A DNA stretch of 12,139 bases, taken from Candidatus Nitrosopumilus sp. (GTDB lineage Archaea; Thermoproteota; Nitrososphaeria; Nitrososphaerales; Nitrosopumilaceae). Shown one piece after another: positions 4,985-11,770 of the stretch. Under the pieces are notes generated by a model. It was given only the letters and a program-made list of their open reading frames with translations, did no database searches and was not told the DNA's origin. The stretch is taken from contig DRGT01000047.1 in the NCBI GenBank assembly GCA_011055585.1, positions 1-12,139 of the forward strand, in the 5' to 3' direction. Within the stretch, counting starts at the first letter, position 1; each line of letters starts with the position of its first letter. Position numbers and translations under genes: made by a program.

Positions 4985-5221
4985 GTGAGAAAAATTTCTG
5001 ATTCAGAAAAAGATGCATTAGTTGAAGCACAAAAACAGGTTATAGGAATTTTGTTTGAAGTGATAAAAAGGCTACAAGCAAACAATGATCTGGATGAGGA
5101 ATATTTTCAAATTATTGCGTCTAAAAAAACTCAAAATAAAAAAAGGCTAGATGAAATTCTTAGTGAGCGACAAGAAAACTCAAAGATTGTAAGCAAGTTA
5201 TTAAAACAGCTAGAGATTTAG
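4985..5221 (+). CDS. Small all-helical hypothetical protein, 78 aa
   Basis: Not recognised. Start GTG 4985 is the only sensible one in this frame. The sequence is entirely charged-amphipathic and helical: residues 7-32 (KDALVEAQKQVIGILFEVIKRL, a possible coiled-coil or docking helix), a break at NNDLDEEY, then a long helix 40-78 rich in Lys/Glu with regular Leu/Ile spacing (LDEILSERQENSKIVSKLLKQL). It has no Cys, signal or membrane span. It lies between the HD nucleotidase (21-nt gap) and the 115-aa gene (8-nt gap), so co-transcription is nearly certain. The next gene's GGTGA Shine-Dalgarno site starts in the last base of this gene's stop codon. Confidence 0.7.
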   Translation: MRKISDSEKDALVEAQKQVIGILFEVIKRLQANNDLDEEYFQIIASKKTQNKKRLDEILSERQENSKIVSKLLKQLEI

Positions 5222-5229
5222 GTGAAATC

Positions 5230-5577
5230 ATGCAATACTTTTCTGCATTAAAACTTGGACAAAAAAGAGTTGAAAAGGCTAGAGAATATCTCAATAAACT
5301 AACTGATGGAAAAGCAATGCCGGCTCTTGCATTAAAAGATACTAAATCTAACGTTTGGGAACCAGTTGGTGAAGAAATTCTCTATGCAGTTGTTGATGAG
5401 TCATCAGGCTTTGTATTAACTGACACTAGTGGTTATATTGTGGCCATAGTTGATAACAATGGCATATCAAAAGCAATCGTACAAGGTGTAAGGCAAGAAC
5501 AAAAAGAAAACTTGGTCAAATCATTTGAGACTGATAACATTCCTGAATTCAAAGGAAAGGTTTCTCTTCCTGTTTAA
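5230..5577 (+). CDS. Conserved-looking hypothetical protein, 115 aa
   Basis: No family name comes to mind. ATG 5230 has GGTGA at 5221-5225, 4 nt upstream. An N-terminal basic helix (LGQKRVEKAREYLNKLTDG, residues 8-26) is followed by a beta-rich part: WEPVGEEILYAVVDESSGFV, then LTDTSGYIVAIVDNNGISKAIV, whose repeated strand-turn-strand pattern suggests a small antiparallel sheet. The C-terminus ends in a helix and a Pro-rich tail. It is cytosolic, with no Cys. It is the last gene of the run that begins with the zinc finger at 4308; the next gene, 49 nt on, has its own promoter-like element. Confidence 0.72.
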   Translation: MQYFSALKLGQKRVEKAREYLNKLTDGKAMPALALKDTKSNVWEPVGEEILYAVVDESSGFVLTDTSGYIVAIVDNNGISKAIVQGVRQEQKENLVKSFETDNIPEFKGKVSLPV

Positions 5578-5626
5578 TGTTGAAAATTTAGTAAAGCTTT
5601 AGTTATCAATTATTCTACCTAAGGAA

Positions 5627-6850
5627 ATGAGCAAATTTTCACGAGAAATAGAGGTTAGTGGTCATCTAATAGATTCTTTGATTCTTACTAAAATTTTTGA
5701 CGTAATAATGGATCTTAATGGTGAGTTTCAAGTTCTTGAGATAAACATTGGAAAGAAAAAGAAAGACACCAGTTATGCAAAATTATTAGTTCAAGCAAAA
5801 AATCAAAAACAGCTTGATCAAATTCTAGAATATGTTTATCGCTTAGGGGCTACTGCTAAATTACAAAAAGAAGTCAAATTAAAAAAAGCTCCAAAAAACA
5901 TGCTAATGCCTGAAAATTTCTATAGTACGACAAACAACCACACTCAAATTTTCTACAAAAAGTGTTGGATAAGTGTAGGAAACATGATGATGGACAAATG
6001 CATTGTTATAAGCTCAAAGGGAGCTAATTGTGTTCCAATTAGAGATGTAAAAAAAGGGGATAACATAGTAGTGGGAGAAACTGGTGTTAAGATAATTCCT
6101 CCAGAACGACCAAGAGAAGGAATGAATGTGTTTGAGTTTATGGGAAGTAGCAGCTCTAGTGAAAGACCAACTCAACATATTGCAAAAAAAGTTGCAGAAG
6201 ATATCTACAAAACGAAAAAAGCTGGAGGAAAAATCATCATTGTTGGAGGTCCAGCAATAGTTCATACTGGTGCAGCAGATTCTGTTGCAAAGCTAATTCG
6301 TTTGGGGTTTATTGATGCAGTATTAGCTGGAAATGCTTTAGCAGTTCATGATATTGAGTATGCTACACTTGGAACATCACTTGGAATGAATGTTCGCGAT
6401 GGGACTTTGGCAATTCGCGGGCATCGAAACCACATGGATGCAATAAACGCAGTGTTTAAAGCTGGCTCTATTTCAAACATGGTAAAATCAAAGAAGCTCA
6501 AAAAAGGCATAATGTATGAGTGTGTTAAACGAAAGATTCCATTTGTACTGGCTGGTTCGATAAGAGATGATGGTCCTTTACCTGATGTAATAACTGATAT
6601 TGAAGTTGCCCAAAAAAAATACAAAGAAGTTCTCAAAGATGCAAATCTGGTTATTATGATCTCAACTATGCTTCATTCTATTGCTACGGGCAACATGCTT
6701 CCTGCAGATGTCAAAGTTATTGTAGTTGACATTAATCAGCCTACAGTAACAAAACTCATGGACAGAGGAACGTGGCAAGCACTAGGAATTGTTTCTGATG
6801 TTGGAGCATTCTTACCTCTAGTAACTCGTGAGATTGAAAAATTAAAGTAA
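5627..6850 (+). CDS. TIGR00300 family (LOR/SDH domain) enzyme, probable archaeal ornithine cyclodeaminase
   Basis: The 407-aa product is the archaeal TIGR00300 type: an N-terminal LOR/SDH domain (residues 1-85, starting FSREIEVSGHLIDSL), a middle part with Cys125 and Cys135 (MDKCIVISSKGANC), and a C-terminal Rossmann-like NAD-binding part with KIIIVGGPAIVHTGA (202-216), LGFIDAVLAGNALAVHDIE (226-244), FVLAGSIRDDGPLPD (306-320) and VKVIVVDINQPTVTKL (362-377). Members from methanogens have been described as ornithine cyclodeaminase, making proline and ammonia from ornithine with NAD+. Applying this here is by family only. ATG 5627 follows a TATA-like CTTTAGTTA (5597-5605) by about 26 nt, giving a leaderless start. 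The stop is 1 bp from the stop of the convergent KaiC-like gene. Confidence 0.85.
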   Translation: MSKFSREIEVSGHLIDSLILTKIFDVIMDLNGEFQVLEINIGKKKKDTSYAKLLVQAKNQKQLDQILEYVYRLGATAKLQKEVKLKKAPKNMLMPENFYSTTNNHTQIFYKKCWISVGNMMMDKCIVISSKGANCVPIRDVKKGDNIVVGETGVKIIPPERPREGMNVFEFMGSSSSSERPTQHIAKKVAEDIYKTKKAGGKIIIVGGPAIVHTGAADSVAKLIRLGFIDAVLAGNALAVHDIEYATLGTSLGMNVRDGTLAIRGHRNHMDAINAVFKAGSISNMVKSKKLKKGIMYECVKRKIPFVLAGSIRDDGPLPDVITDIEVAQKKYKEVLKDANLVIMISTMLHSIATGNMLPADVKVIVVDINQPTVTKLMDRGTWQALGIVSDVGAFLPLVTREIEKLK

Positions 6851-6851
6851 A

Positions 6852-7589
6852 TTATGTTGTTAATTTTGGATGTAAGACTCGCAAACCATTTTCATCAAGC
6901 TTTAATGGATAGATTTGATCATCATGACGAACTCCACGTAGCTTTAGCACTTGAATTGTTCTTTCCATAGTATCTTCTTTTCTAACGTGTTGCATCATTA
7001 CAATGCCTGATGCCACATACCACTCTACTGGAATTTCATCTTTGTGTGGTTGTTCTGTAACTAGAATCGAAGTACATTTGTAGTCTTCAAGTGCCTGCAT
7101 AAGGCCTTGCATTCCTTGACGCATATAGAAATTGTTAGAGTACTGCATTCCTAGTACCGTTAAAGAATCAACTACCAATCTTTTTGCATCAATTCTTTTG
7201 ATGCCACTAAGTATCAATTGTGTTAGGTGCTCAAAAGGAACACTTTCTCCTCGATATAGGGATTCATCAAGTGCAACAAATCCTTCTTGAATCTTAAATG
7301 GTCTAGCATCAATTATGAGAAGCTTTCCTTGAACCATCAAATCTTGAATATCCCAACCAAACTGTTTGCAATCTCTGGTAATTTCTTCAGCACTTTGAGA
7401 TAATGTCACAAAAACCCCTGGTTCATCAAAGTCCTTTGCTCCAGAATACAGATACTGTAAACCAAATGTGGTCTTGCCACTACCGGGAGGCCCACAAACA
7501 ACTATTGATCTTCCTTCTCTTAATCCTCCAGAAATTATTGTATCAAATCCTGGAATTCCAGTTCTAACTTTGGGGTATGTTAGCTCCAT
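6852..7589 (-). CDS. KaiC-like RecA-fold ATPase, single domain, atypical active site
   Basis: The 245-aa protein is one KaiC/RadA-type domain: RTGIPGFDTIISGGLREGRS (9-28), Walker A GPPGSGKTT (33-41), Walker B RLVVDSLT (137-144, Asp141), ILVTEQ (175-180), and the end signature LKLRGVRHDDQIYPLKLDENG (216-236). In KaiC-type ATPases two adjacent glutamates after the third strand activate the attacking water. The equivalent place here reads TLSQSAEEI, with Ser64-Gln65, so it should bind ATP but hydrolyse it slowly or act as an ATP-dependent switch. Single-domain relatives include ArlH of the archaellum motor and many archaeal signalling ATPases. The TATA box at 7617-7626 and an inverted repeat at 7644-7663 lie upstream, so it has its own promoter 111 nt after the TrmB-like gene. 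Confidence 0.85.
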   Translation of the reverse strand: MELTYPKVRTGIPGFDTIISGGLREGRSIVVCGPPGSGKTTFGLQYLYSGAKDFDEPGVFVTLSQSAEEITRDCKQFGWDIQDLMVQGKLLIIDARPFKIQEGFVALDESLYRGESVPFEHLTQLILSGIKRIDAKRLVVDSLTVLGMQYSNNFYMRQGMQGLMQALEDYKCTSILVTEQPHKDEIPVEWYVASGIVMMQHVRKEDTMERTIQVLKLRGVRHDDQIYPLKLDENGLRVLHPKLTT

Positions 7590-7616
7590 ATTATAATGAA
7601 AATAATCAAATTTTTC

Positions 7617-7626
7617 TATATAAATA
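7617..7626 (-). promoter_or_regulatory. TATA box of the KaiC-like gene with upstream inverted repeat
   Basis: On the minus strand TATTTATATA is centred 32 nt before ATG 7589, implying a leader of about 6 nt. Further upstream (7644-7663) lies the inverted repeat CTAACAT, 6 nt, ATGTTAG, with perfect 7-bp arms. That is where an archaeal activator or repressor would bind next to TATA/BRE. Confidence 0.55.
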
Positions 7627-7700
7627 CGAGTGATATTTTGGCTCTAACATTGCAACATGTTAGTTCTGATCAAGTACTGACTATTACAAGAAATTTGAGG

Positions 7701-8567
7701 CTAGAGATGTATGTGTTTTGATTTTGACCAGGTATTGTCAAAAAGCAACTTCATAGAATAAACCATGGCTGAAGAATCAGTCCACATTGCAACAGCATGC
7801 TGTGTTGGATAGATTGCATTTTTCATAAAGATTAATACTTCTTCATTATCACTTACCATAAAGCATAGTTTATCTTCCACATCCTTTCCTAGTTTTTTGA
7901 CCCTGTTTCTATCAATGTCATCAAAGACATAGTTAGTTTTTTCAGAACATGAAGAAAGTAACTTGTAATCTAATTTTGATTTTTGTAATGGTTCTAAGAA
8001 ATCTGCATGATAAAATCTTAGATAATCTTTTTCAGAACCAAATACCAAGAATTTTTCTTTAGAGTTATCAACCATTTCAATAATCTTTGATTGAATCTGA
8101 TTAATTCCTTGCAATACTTGGAATTTATCTTCTTTATCTTCACTTTTTTGGTTATGAAATTCTGGAATTTTATTCCATAACTCTTGAATATCTTGTTCCT
8201 CTTTTTCTAATCCTTTAATTCGTTCTTTTTCTGCATTAACTAAAATCCAAACAGCTTTGTTTAATGGTATGGGCTTGAATTTAATTGGGTGTTGGAATGT
8301 TGCTGAAACAATTCCTTTGTTTTGCAATGCTGTGAGTAGGTGATATGTTTCAGTTCTAGGAAGTTTTAGTGCCTTACATACCTCAGGGGCAGACTTTGAA
8401 CCATACTTTCCAAGATAAATGTACACCTTGCTTTGGTTTCCTGTTAATCCAAATTTTGCTAGTTGGTCTTGTAGTTGTTCAACTGACATTCTGTATTCGT
8501 ATAACTGTGAACTAGGGGACGAATCAAATATCGATAGTTGTCCGTGTTCTTCTTTCATCTCTTCCAT
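7701..8567 (-). CDS. TrmB-family transcriptional regulator
   Basis: A 288-aa protein with the TrmB layout. A 30-residue hydrophilic N-terminal extension precedes a winged helix-turn-helix (about 31-100): LAKFGLTGNQSKVYIYLGKYG, SAPEVCKALKLPRTETYHLL, LQNKGIVSAT and the wing QHPIKFKPI. Then come a charged dimerising helix (105-135) and a C-terminal alpha/beta domain of the phospholipase-D-like sensor type (about 150-288, including EKFLVFGSEKDYLRFY and KLCFMVSDNEEVLIFM). The HKD catalytic motifs are absent, as expected for a sensor. TrmB proteins bind palindromic operators and respond to a small ligand. The ATG at 8567 follows GAGGAG closely; ATG 8558 is a possible start with better spacing. Just upstream is an unusual cluster of GATC palindromes (8568-8646), plausibly its own operator. 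Confidence 0.86.
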   Translation of the reverse strand: MEEMKEEHGQLSIFDSSPSSQLYEYRMSVEQLQDQLAKFGLTGNQSKVYIYLGKYGSKSAPEVCKALKLPRTETYHLLTALQNKGIVSATFQHPIKFKPIPLNKAVWILVNAEKERIKGLEKEEQDIQELWNKIPEFHNQKSEDKEDKFQVLQGINQIQSKIIEMVDNSKEKFLVFGSEKDYLRFYHADFLEPLQKSKLDYKLLSSCSEKTNYVFDDIDRNRVKKLGKDVEDKLCFMVSDNEEVLIFMKNAIYPTQHAVAMWTDSSAMVYSMKLLFDNTWSKSKHIHL

Positions 8568-8646
8568 GATCTCCTCGTTAGCAAACCAGATCGATTTAAG
8601 ATGATCAAGCTAGATCTATTTGATCGGGCCGATCGTTTTTTTGATC
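8568..8646. repeat. GATC palindrome cluster upstream of the TrmB-like gene
   Basis: Seven GATC tetramers begin at 8568, 8589, 8603, 8613, 8622, 8631 and 8643; the central four are 9-10 bp apart, on one face of the helix. Several are parts of larger palindromes: TGATCA (8602-8607), TAGATCTA (8611-8618), GATCGGGCCGATC (8622-8634) and CGATCG (8630-8635). GATCAA (8603-8608) and TTGATC (8620-8625) form arms around TAGATCTA. A possible minus-strand TATA (ATCAAATAG, 8623..8615) lies inside, so binding here would block transcription. Confidence 0.6.
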
Positions 8647-8703
8647 CATTTTGTGCGTAATTTACCAAGTTAAAACAATTCATCACTAAATTTTTCATAC
8701 TAT

Positions 8704-9261
8704 TCACCTGTTTAATATTATTTTTTCTGGCTCACAATTAACGTATAAGATCGATTCATAAGCAAATTTCTTTGAAACTTTTTTTGTCTGACGTAACACG
8801 ATTTCAGGTGAAGAGCCATAATTATGTAAAACAACACAGCCCAAGTGCTCCTTTAACCCCTTTTCAACAAGTGAGTCTAGGGACTTTTTTGTCATGATTA
8901 GATTTTCATGTTCATGTTTTAGTGTCTCTAATGCTTTGAAATAAATTTCTAATTCGCCAGTAGAGGATGTGCCATTATAGATGTAAATTCCGTTAATGTC
9001 AAACCACTTTGAATCCTTTTTCTTTGATGCTTTCTTTTTCCTGTTTTTATTTTTAGGATCCTTTTCATCTTTTGTACCCTCCATTGCTTCTTTAATTTGT
9101 AGTATATTAGGATCATCGTTTTCTAATTCTTTATCAGATCTTAATCTTTCTCCAATTTTTTTAGAGTATTCATTAATTCTTTGTTCAACTTCTTTTATTT
9201 TTGCATCAATGTCGTCTTGAAGCTCACTTGTAGTATTGTATTCTTTAATAAGACTAGACAT
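8704..9261 (-). CDS. Hypothetical coiled-coil protein with basic linker
   Basis: Not recognised. From ATG 9261 it is 185 aa: an N-terminal acidic coiled coil (about 4-62, with DIDAKIKEVEQRINEYSKKI), a strongly basic disordered linker (66-84, KDPKNKNRKKKASKKKDSK), a short beta segment WFDINGIYIYNG, a helix (104-138), and a C-terminal alpha/beta end GCVVLHNYGSSPEIVLRQ and ESILYVNCEPEKIIL. The ATG overlaps the stop of the gene before it (ATGTCTAG, 8 nt) and GGGAGATGT lies about 9 nt upstream, so the pair is translationally coupled. A longer frame up to 9309 exists but would add residues lying inside the neighbouring gene. The two proteins probably act together; both are cytosolic. Confidence 0.75.
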   Translation of the reverse strand: MSSLIKEYNTTSELQDDIDAKIKEVEQRINEYSKKIGERLRSDKELENDDPNILQIKEAMEGTKDEKDPKNKNRKKKASKKKDSKWFDINGIYIYNGTSSTGELEIYFKALETLKHEHENLIMTKKSLDSLVEKGLKEHLGCVVLHNYGSSPEIVLRQTKKVSKKFAYESILYVNCEPEKIILNR

Positions 9262-9766
9262 TTTGTGTTTGTACATCTCCCACAGTATCACTAGAGGCAG
9301 GACTACCACCGGTTTTGATGTTTTGCATTTGTTTTAATTTTGAAGTTACATCTCTTAAGAAGGTGATTTTTTCTACCATGCTAGTTTTTTCTTTTTGAAT
9401 CATAGTAAGGAATAATGGAACAATGTATTCCAAAAGTGGAGTTATTTTTTCTGGTTCAAGTTGATCAAGTCGTCTTTTTTCTGTTTTTCCATTAGATTTT
9501 CTTATAACAATATCAAGATTTGGTAGAATTATTACATTTGAATCTGCAGGAAGATCAAAAATTGCTGGTAAAACGTTTACTGAAAATCCTAGATATTCTG
9601 TAATAACTCGTAGTGAGTTGACTAGCTCATCAGTGGTGTTTGCTTTTTGATTATCTAACTCGTATAATTGTAAAGATTCTGAAATTAAACTCTCTAGTTT
9701 TTTCAGTGTTTGCTGGGTTTGTTCTGCAATATCACTAGTTTGTGGAGTGTCCTCTGCTGATTGCAT
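9254..9766 (-). CDS. Hypothetical helical protein, 170 aa
   Basis: No family recognised. The N-terminus is acidic and Gln/Thr-rich (1-20), followed by helix TLKKLESLISESLQLYELDN (20-39), helix DELVNSLRVITEYLGFSVNVLPAIFDLP (46-73), beta strands NVIILPNLDIVIRKSNG (77-93), and the helix pair ITPLLEYIVPLFLTMIQKEK (108-127) and SMVEKITFLRDVTSKLKQMQ (129-148), with a Ser/Gly-rich tail. The hydrophobic stretch IVPLFLTMI is too short and too interrupted to be a membrane span. ATG 9766 lies about 25 nt after TTTAGC (minus strand, 9794..9789), giving a leaderless start. It leads a two-gene unit with the coiled-coil protein that overlaps its 3' end, placed between the pilin-like pair and the regulator. 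Confidence 0.75.
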   Translation of the reverse strand: MQSAEDTPQTSDIAEQTQQTLKKLESLISESLQLYELDNQKANTTDELVNSLRVITEYLGFSVNVLPAIFDLPADSNVIILPNLDIVIRKSNGKTEKRRLDQLEPEKITPLLEYIVPLFLTMIQKEKTSMVEKITFLRDVTSKLKQMQNIKTGGSPASSDTVGDVQTQNV

Positions 9767-9899
9767 GCGTAATTTGATATAATTTTGCTAAAGAGTATGT
9801 GTATGTTCGCCTATGTTACATCCCAATGTGACAAAGTTTTGAATTCATACCTAGAATTCCGTAATTAAGGGTTGTATGCATACTAAAATGGCATTAATC
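9767..9899. promoter_or_regulatory. Intergenic region with palindromes upstream of the 170-aa gene
   Basis: This 133-bp gap separates the large pilin-like gene from the next minus-strand unit. It holds a perfect palindrome GTATGCATAC (9874-9883) and an imperfect inverted repeat GTTACAT/ATGTGAC with a 4-nt spacer. Near its left end is the TTTAGC/TTATATC region that fits a minus-strand promoter. I see no gene in it. Confidence 0.35.
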
Positions 9900-11264
9900 T
9901 TATGATATTCTGAAGGCCTGGAATGGCAAGGTTTGTCCATATGGTGGATCATCTGGAGTATTTCCGTCGTCGGTCAGGTCTTCATATCCAAATAAAACCA
10001 TAAAACCAGCAACCGCTCCTGCGTTTGGATCTGTTGATTTTATCATATTACCAGTCCAACCTGTACCGCCAAAATACATTGTTACTTCGATACTTCCATC
10101 AGCAGGTAGAGTTATAGAAAGATCAGTATATTGTCCTGGGTTTTCGTTAGTTGTGGTACTTGGATCCCTAATGAAATATGGTATTACACTAGTACCTCCT
10201 CCTCCAGTTTTTGAAGATATTTGCAGAAAGTGCGTGGCTTTTTCTATTATAATGGGAAGCAGTCCGTTATTCGTGAAATTAATGCGGTAAAGATATTTCG
10301 TACCAGTTTCTATGTCCCATGCACGGACCCAATCCAATGAATCAGATTCACAATTTATTCCACTCAGACCTGGTTCACATGCTTGAAAAGTTGTGAAATT
10401 CATAGATAATGTACCTATTTGTATGCCTAAAATCTCATTGACAGACTCATTGATAGTGGACTCAGATACAGTCGCTATGTCAATTTCTGAAAGATCTGTT
10501 ACAAAATTTCCTTGTACTGCGTTAGCTATTGTTGCGTTAAAGATTATTTTATCAAGGAGATCACCAGAAACTAAATACGTGGCTTCGAAGATTGCGGTTT
10601 CGCCTGGTTTCAAACCTTCTACAATTGTTGGCGTAGTTGGACCCTGTTGTACTGCAGTTGCAGCTCCAGTTGTGGTTGGAGGTCTAAAATCAGGAACTAG
10701 TGATTTTATTATGCTTCCGTCTGTAAGATTGTTTTTTACAGAGAAAAGTAAAGTAACGTTTTGATTTGTAAGAGGGCTAGCTGGACTGTGGAATAAAGTC
10801 ATCTCAATTGAGTGACGAGAACCAGAAAGTACTTGGGTCAAAAGTGAATTACCTCTTTCTGTTACTAATTTTAAACCGTAAGATTCAGAATCTAAAGCAA
10901 CAAGACCAGTATCTTGTCCAATATTACTAACTATTCCACCAGGGGAAACTAATTGGTTTAATTGGTATTTTGTCTGGTTCCAAGAAGAATCTGTAATGTT
11001 TTGTGCCCACATTCTAGTAATATTGATTGGAATAGTTCCAGTATTTTTTACAGTAAGATTGAATTCATTTAAATCAACTCTGGCATCTGTAATCTTAAAT
11101 TCTTCATTTTGACGATTAAAATTTTGATCTTGTTTTACGGTAACAGCCTCTGCCAGATTACCAATTAAATCCATACTATATCCAACATAAGAAATTGTAC
11201 TTGCCATAACAATAACAAAAAATAGAACGCCAATAACAGTGCTAAGAGCTCTTCTTTTTATCAA
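9900..11264 (-). CDS. Large secreted pilin-like surface protein (archaellin/type IV pilin N-terminal domain)
   Basis: A 454-aa protein anchored like a pilin. The N-terminus KRRALSTVIGVLFFVIVMAST (3-23) is a class III signal: basic residues, then a small-residue cleavage region, then a hydrophobic helix, processed by the PibD/ArlK peptidase. The rest is extracellular and beta-rich (VDLNEFNLTVKNTGTIPINIT resembles an ArlF/CARDB-like beta-sandwich repeat). It has ten N-x-S/T sequons (N69, 81, 89, 96, 169, 179, 243, 272, 289, 329), fitting archaeal N-glycosylation. Two cysteines only nine residues apart (C296, C305) could form a disulfide loop. It is several times longer than a normal pilin, which suggests a tip, adhesin or stator-like part rather than a major filament subunit. 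Its start overlaps the upstream pilin-like gene by 4 nt (ATGA). Confidence 0.8.
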   Translation of the reverse strand: MIKRRALSTVIGVLFFVIVMASTISYVGYSMDLIGNLAEAVTVKQDQNFNRQNEEFKITDARVDLNEFNLTVKNTGTIPINITRMWAQNITDSSWNQTKYQLNQLVSPGGIVSNIGQDTGLVALDSESYGLKLVTERGNSLLTQVLSGSRHSIEMTLFHSPASPLTNQNVTLLFSVKNNLTDGSIIKSLVPDFRPPTTTGAATAVQQGPTTPTIVEGLKPGETAIFEATYLVSGDLLDKIIFNATIANAVQGNFVTDLSEIDIATVSESTINESVNEILGIQIGTLSMNFTTFQACEPGLSGINCESDSLDWVRAWDIETGTKYLYRINFTNNGLLPIIIEKATHFLQISSKTGGGGTSVIPYFIRDPSTTTNENPGQYTDLSITLPADGSIEVTMYFGGTGWTGNMIKSTDPNAGAVAGFMVLFGYEDLTDDGNTPDDPPYGQTLPFQAFRIS

Positions 11265-11716
11265 GGTGTCACCTGTGTTGTGAAAAAGTTTCCTCGTGCA
11301 GTAGTAACAATCAAATCAGTTTCAGTACTAGAAGTCCAGCCATAGTTTTCTTCCAAAGAAAAAACTTCATTAGGTAACAAATCTCCACTAATAATTGTAA
11401 TTGTATGAGTGTCAGTAGAATTAACGAGTTCTATCTCCGTTAAAGTAATTCCTAGAGTGCTGATATTTGATATGGTTACATTAACAAATTTTCCATTAGA
11501 ACCTGTCCCAAACCAAACTTGTTCAATCAAAATCTCTTCACCAAGTTTATTTATTTTGTTTGAAAAAGTTGCTTCTAGTTCAGCTTGATTTAATGTTAGT
11601 GTAGTATTTGACCAGCCTACCAAATATACTCCCAAAGTTGCAACTGCTGCAAGAAGTATTGCAGAAACAACGGGTGTAGTTAGCGCACGCTGGGTTCCAA
11701 TCCTAAGCCTATTCAT
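11261..11716 (-). CDS. Small pilin-like secreted protein (ArlF/ArlG-like architecture)
   Basis: A 151-aa protein with a class III-type N-terminus: basic residues ending in QRALTTPV, then the hydrophobic helix VVSAILLAAVATLGVYLVGW (16-35). After a short amphipathic stretch comes an extracellular beta-sandwich-like part (IEQVWFGTGSNGKFVNVTISN, LTEIELVNSTDTHTITIIS, ETDLIVTTARGNFFTT). One N-terminal membrane helix plus a beta-sandwich is the architecture of the archaellum stator pilins ArlF and ArlG and of minor pilins. The sequence alone does not prove orthology, and no archaellin or ArlI/ArlJ gene is in the window. It is co-translated with the large pilin-like gene (4-nt overlap). ATG 11716 is used; a TATA-like GATAATAGC lies about 29 nt upstream. 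Confidence 0.75.
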   Translation of the reverse strand: MNRLRIGTQRALTTPVVSAILLAAVATLGVYLVGWSNTTLTLNQAELEATFSNKINKLGEEILIEQVWFGTGSNGKFVNVTISNISTLGITLTEIELVNSTDTHTITIISGDLLPNEVFSLEENYGWTSSTETDLIVTTARGNFFTTQVTP

Positions 11717-11770
11717 GCATTAATTTTGGCTAAAAATTGCTATTATCGTTAAGTATGTTATTCAGCTAAC

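Noticed and set aside
9262..9309. Extension of the coiled-coil gene with a membrane-like segment (VVLPLVILW)
   Set aside because: It is the alternative frame of the neighbouring gene's end; the coupled ATG 9261 with upstream GGGAGATGT is the better start.
10393..10764. Plus-strand frame inside the large pilin-like gene
   Set aside because: Antisense to a gene with clear signal helix and sequons; the translated sequence looks like an arbitrary shadow.
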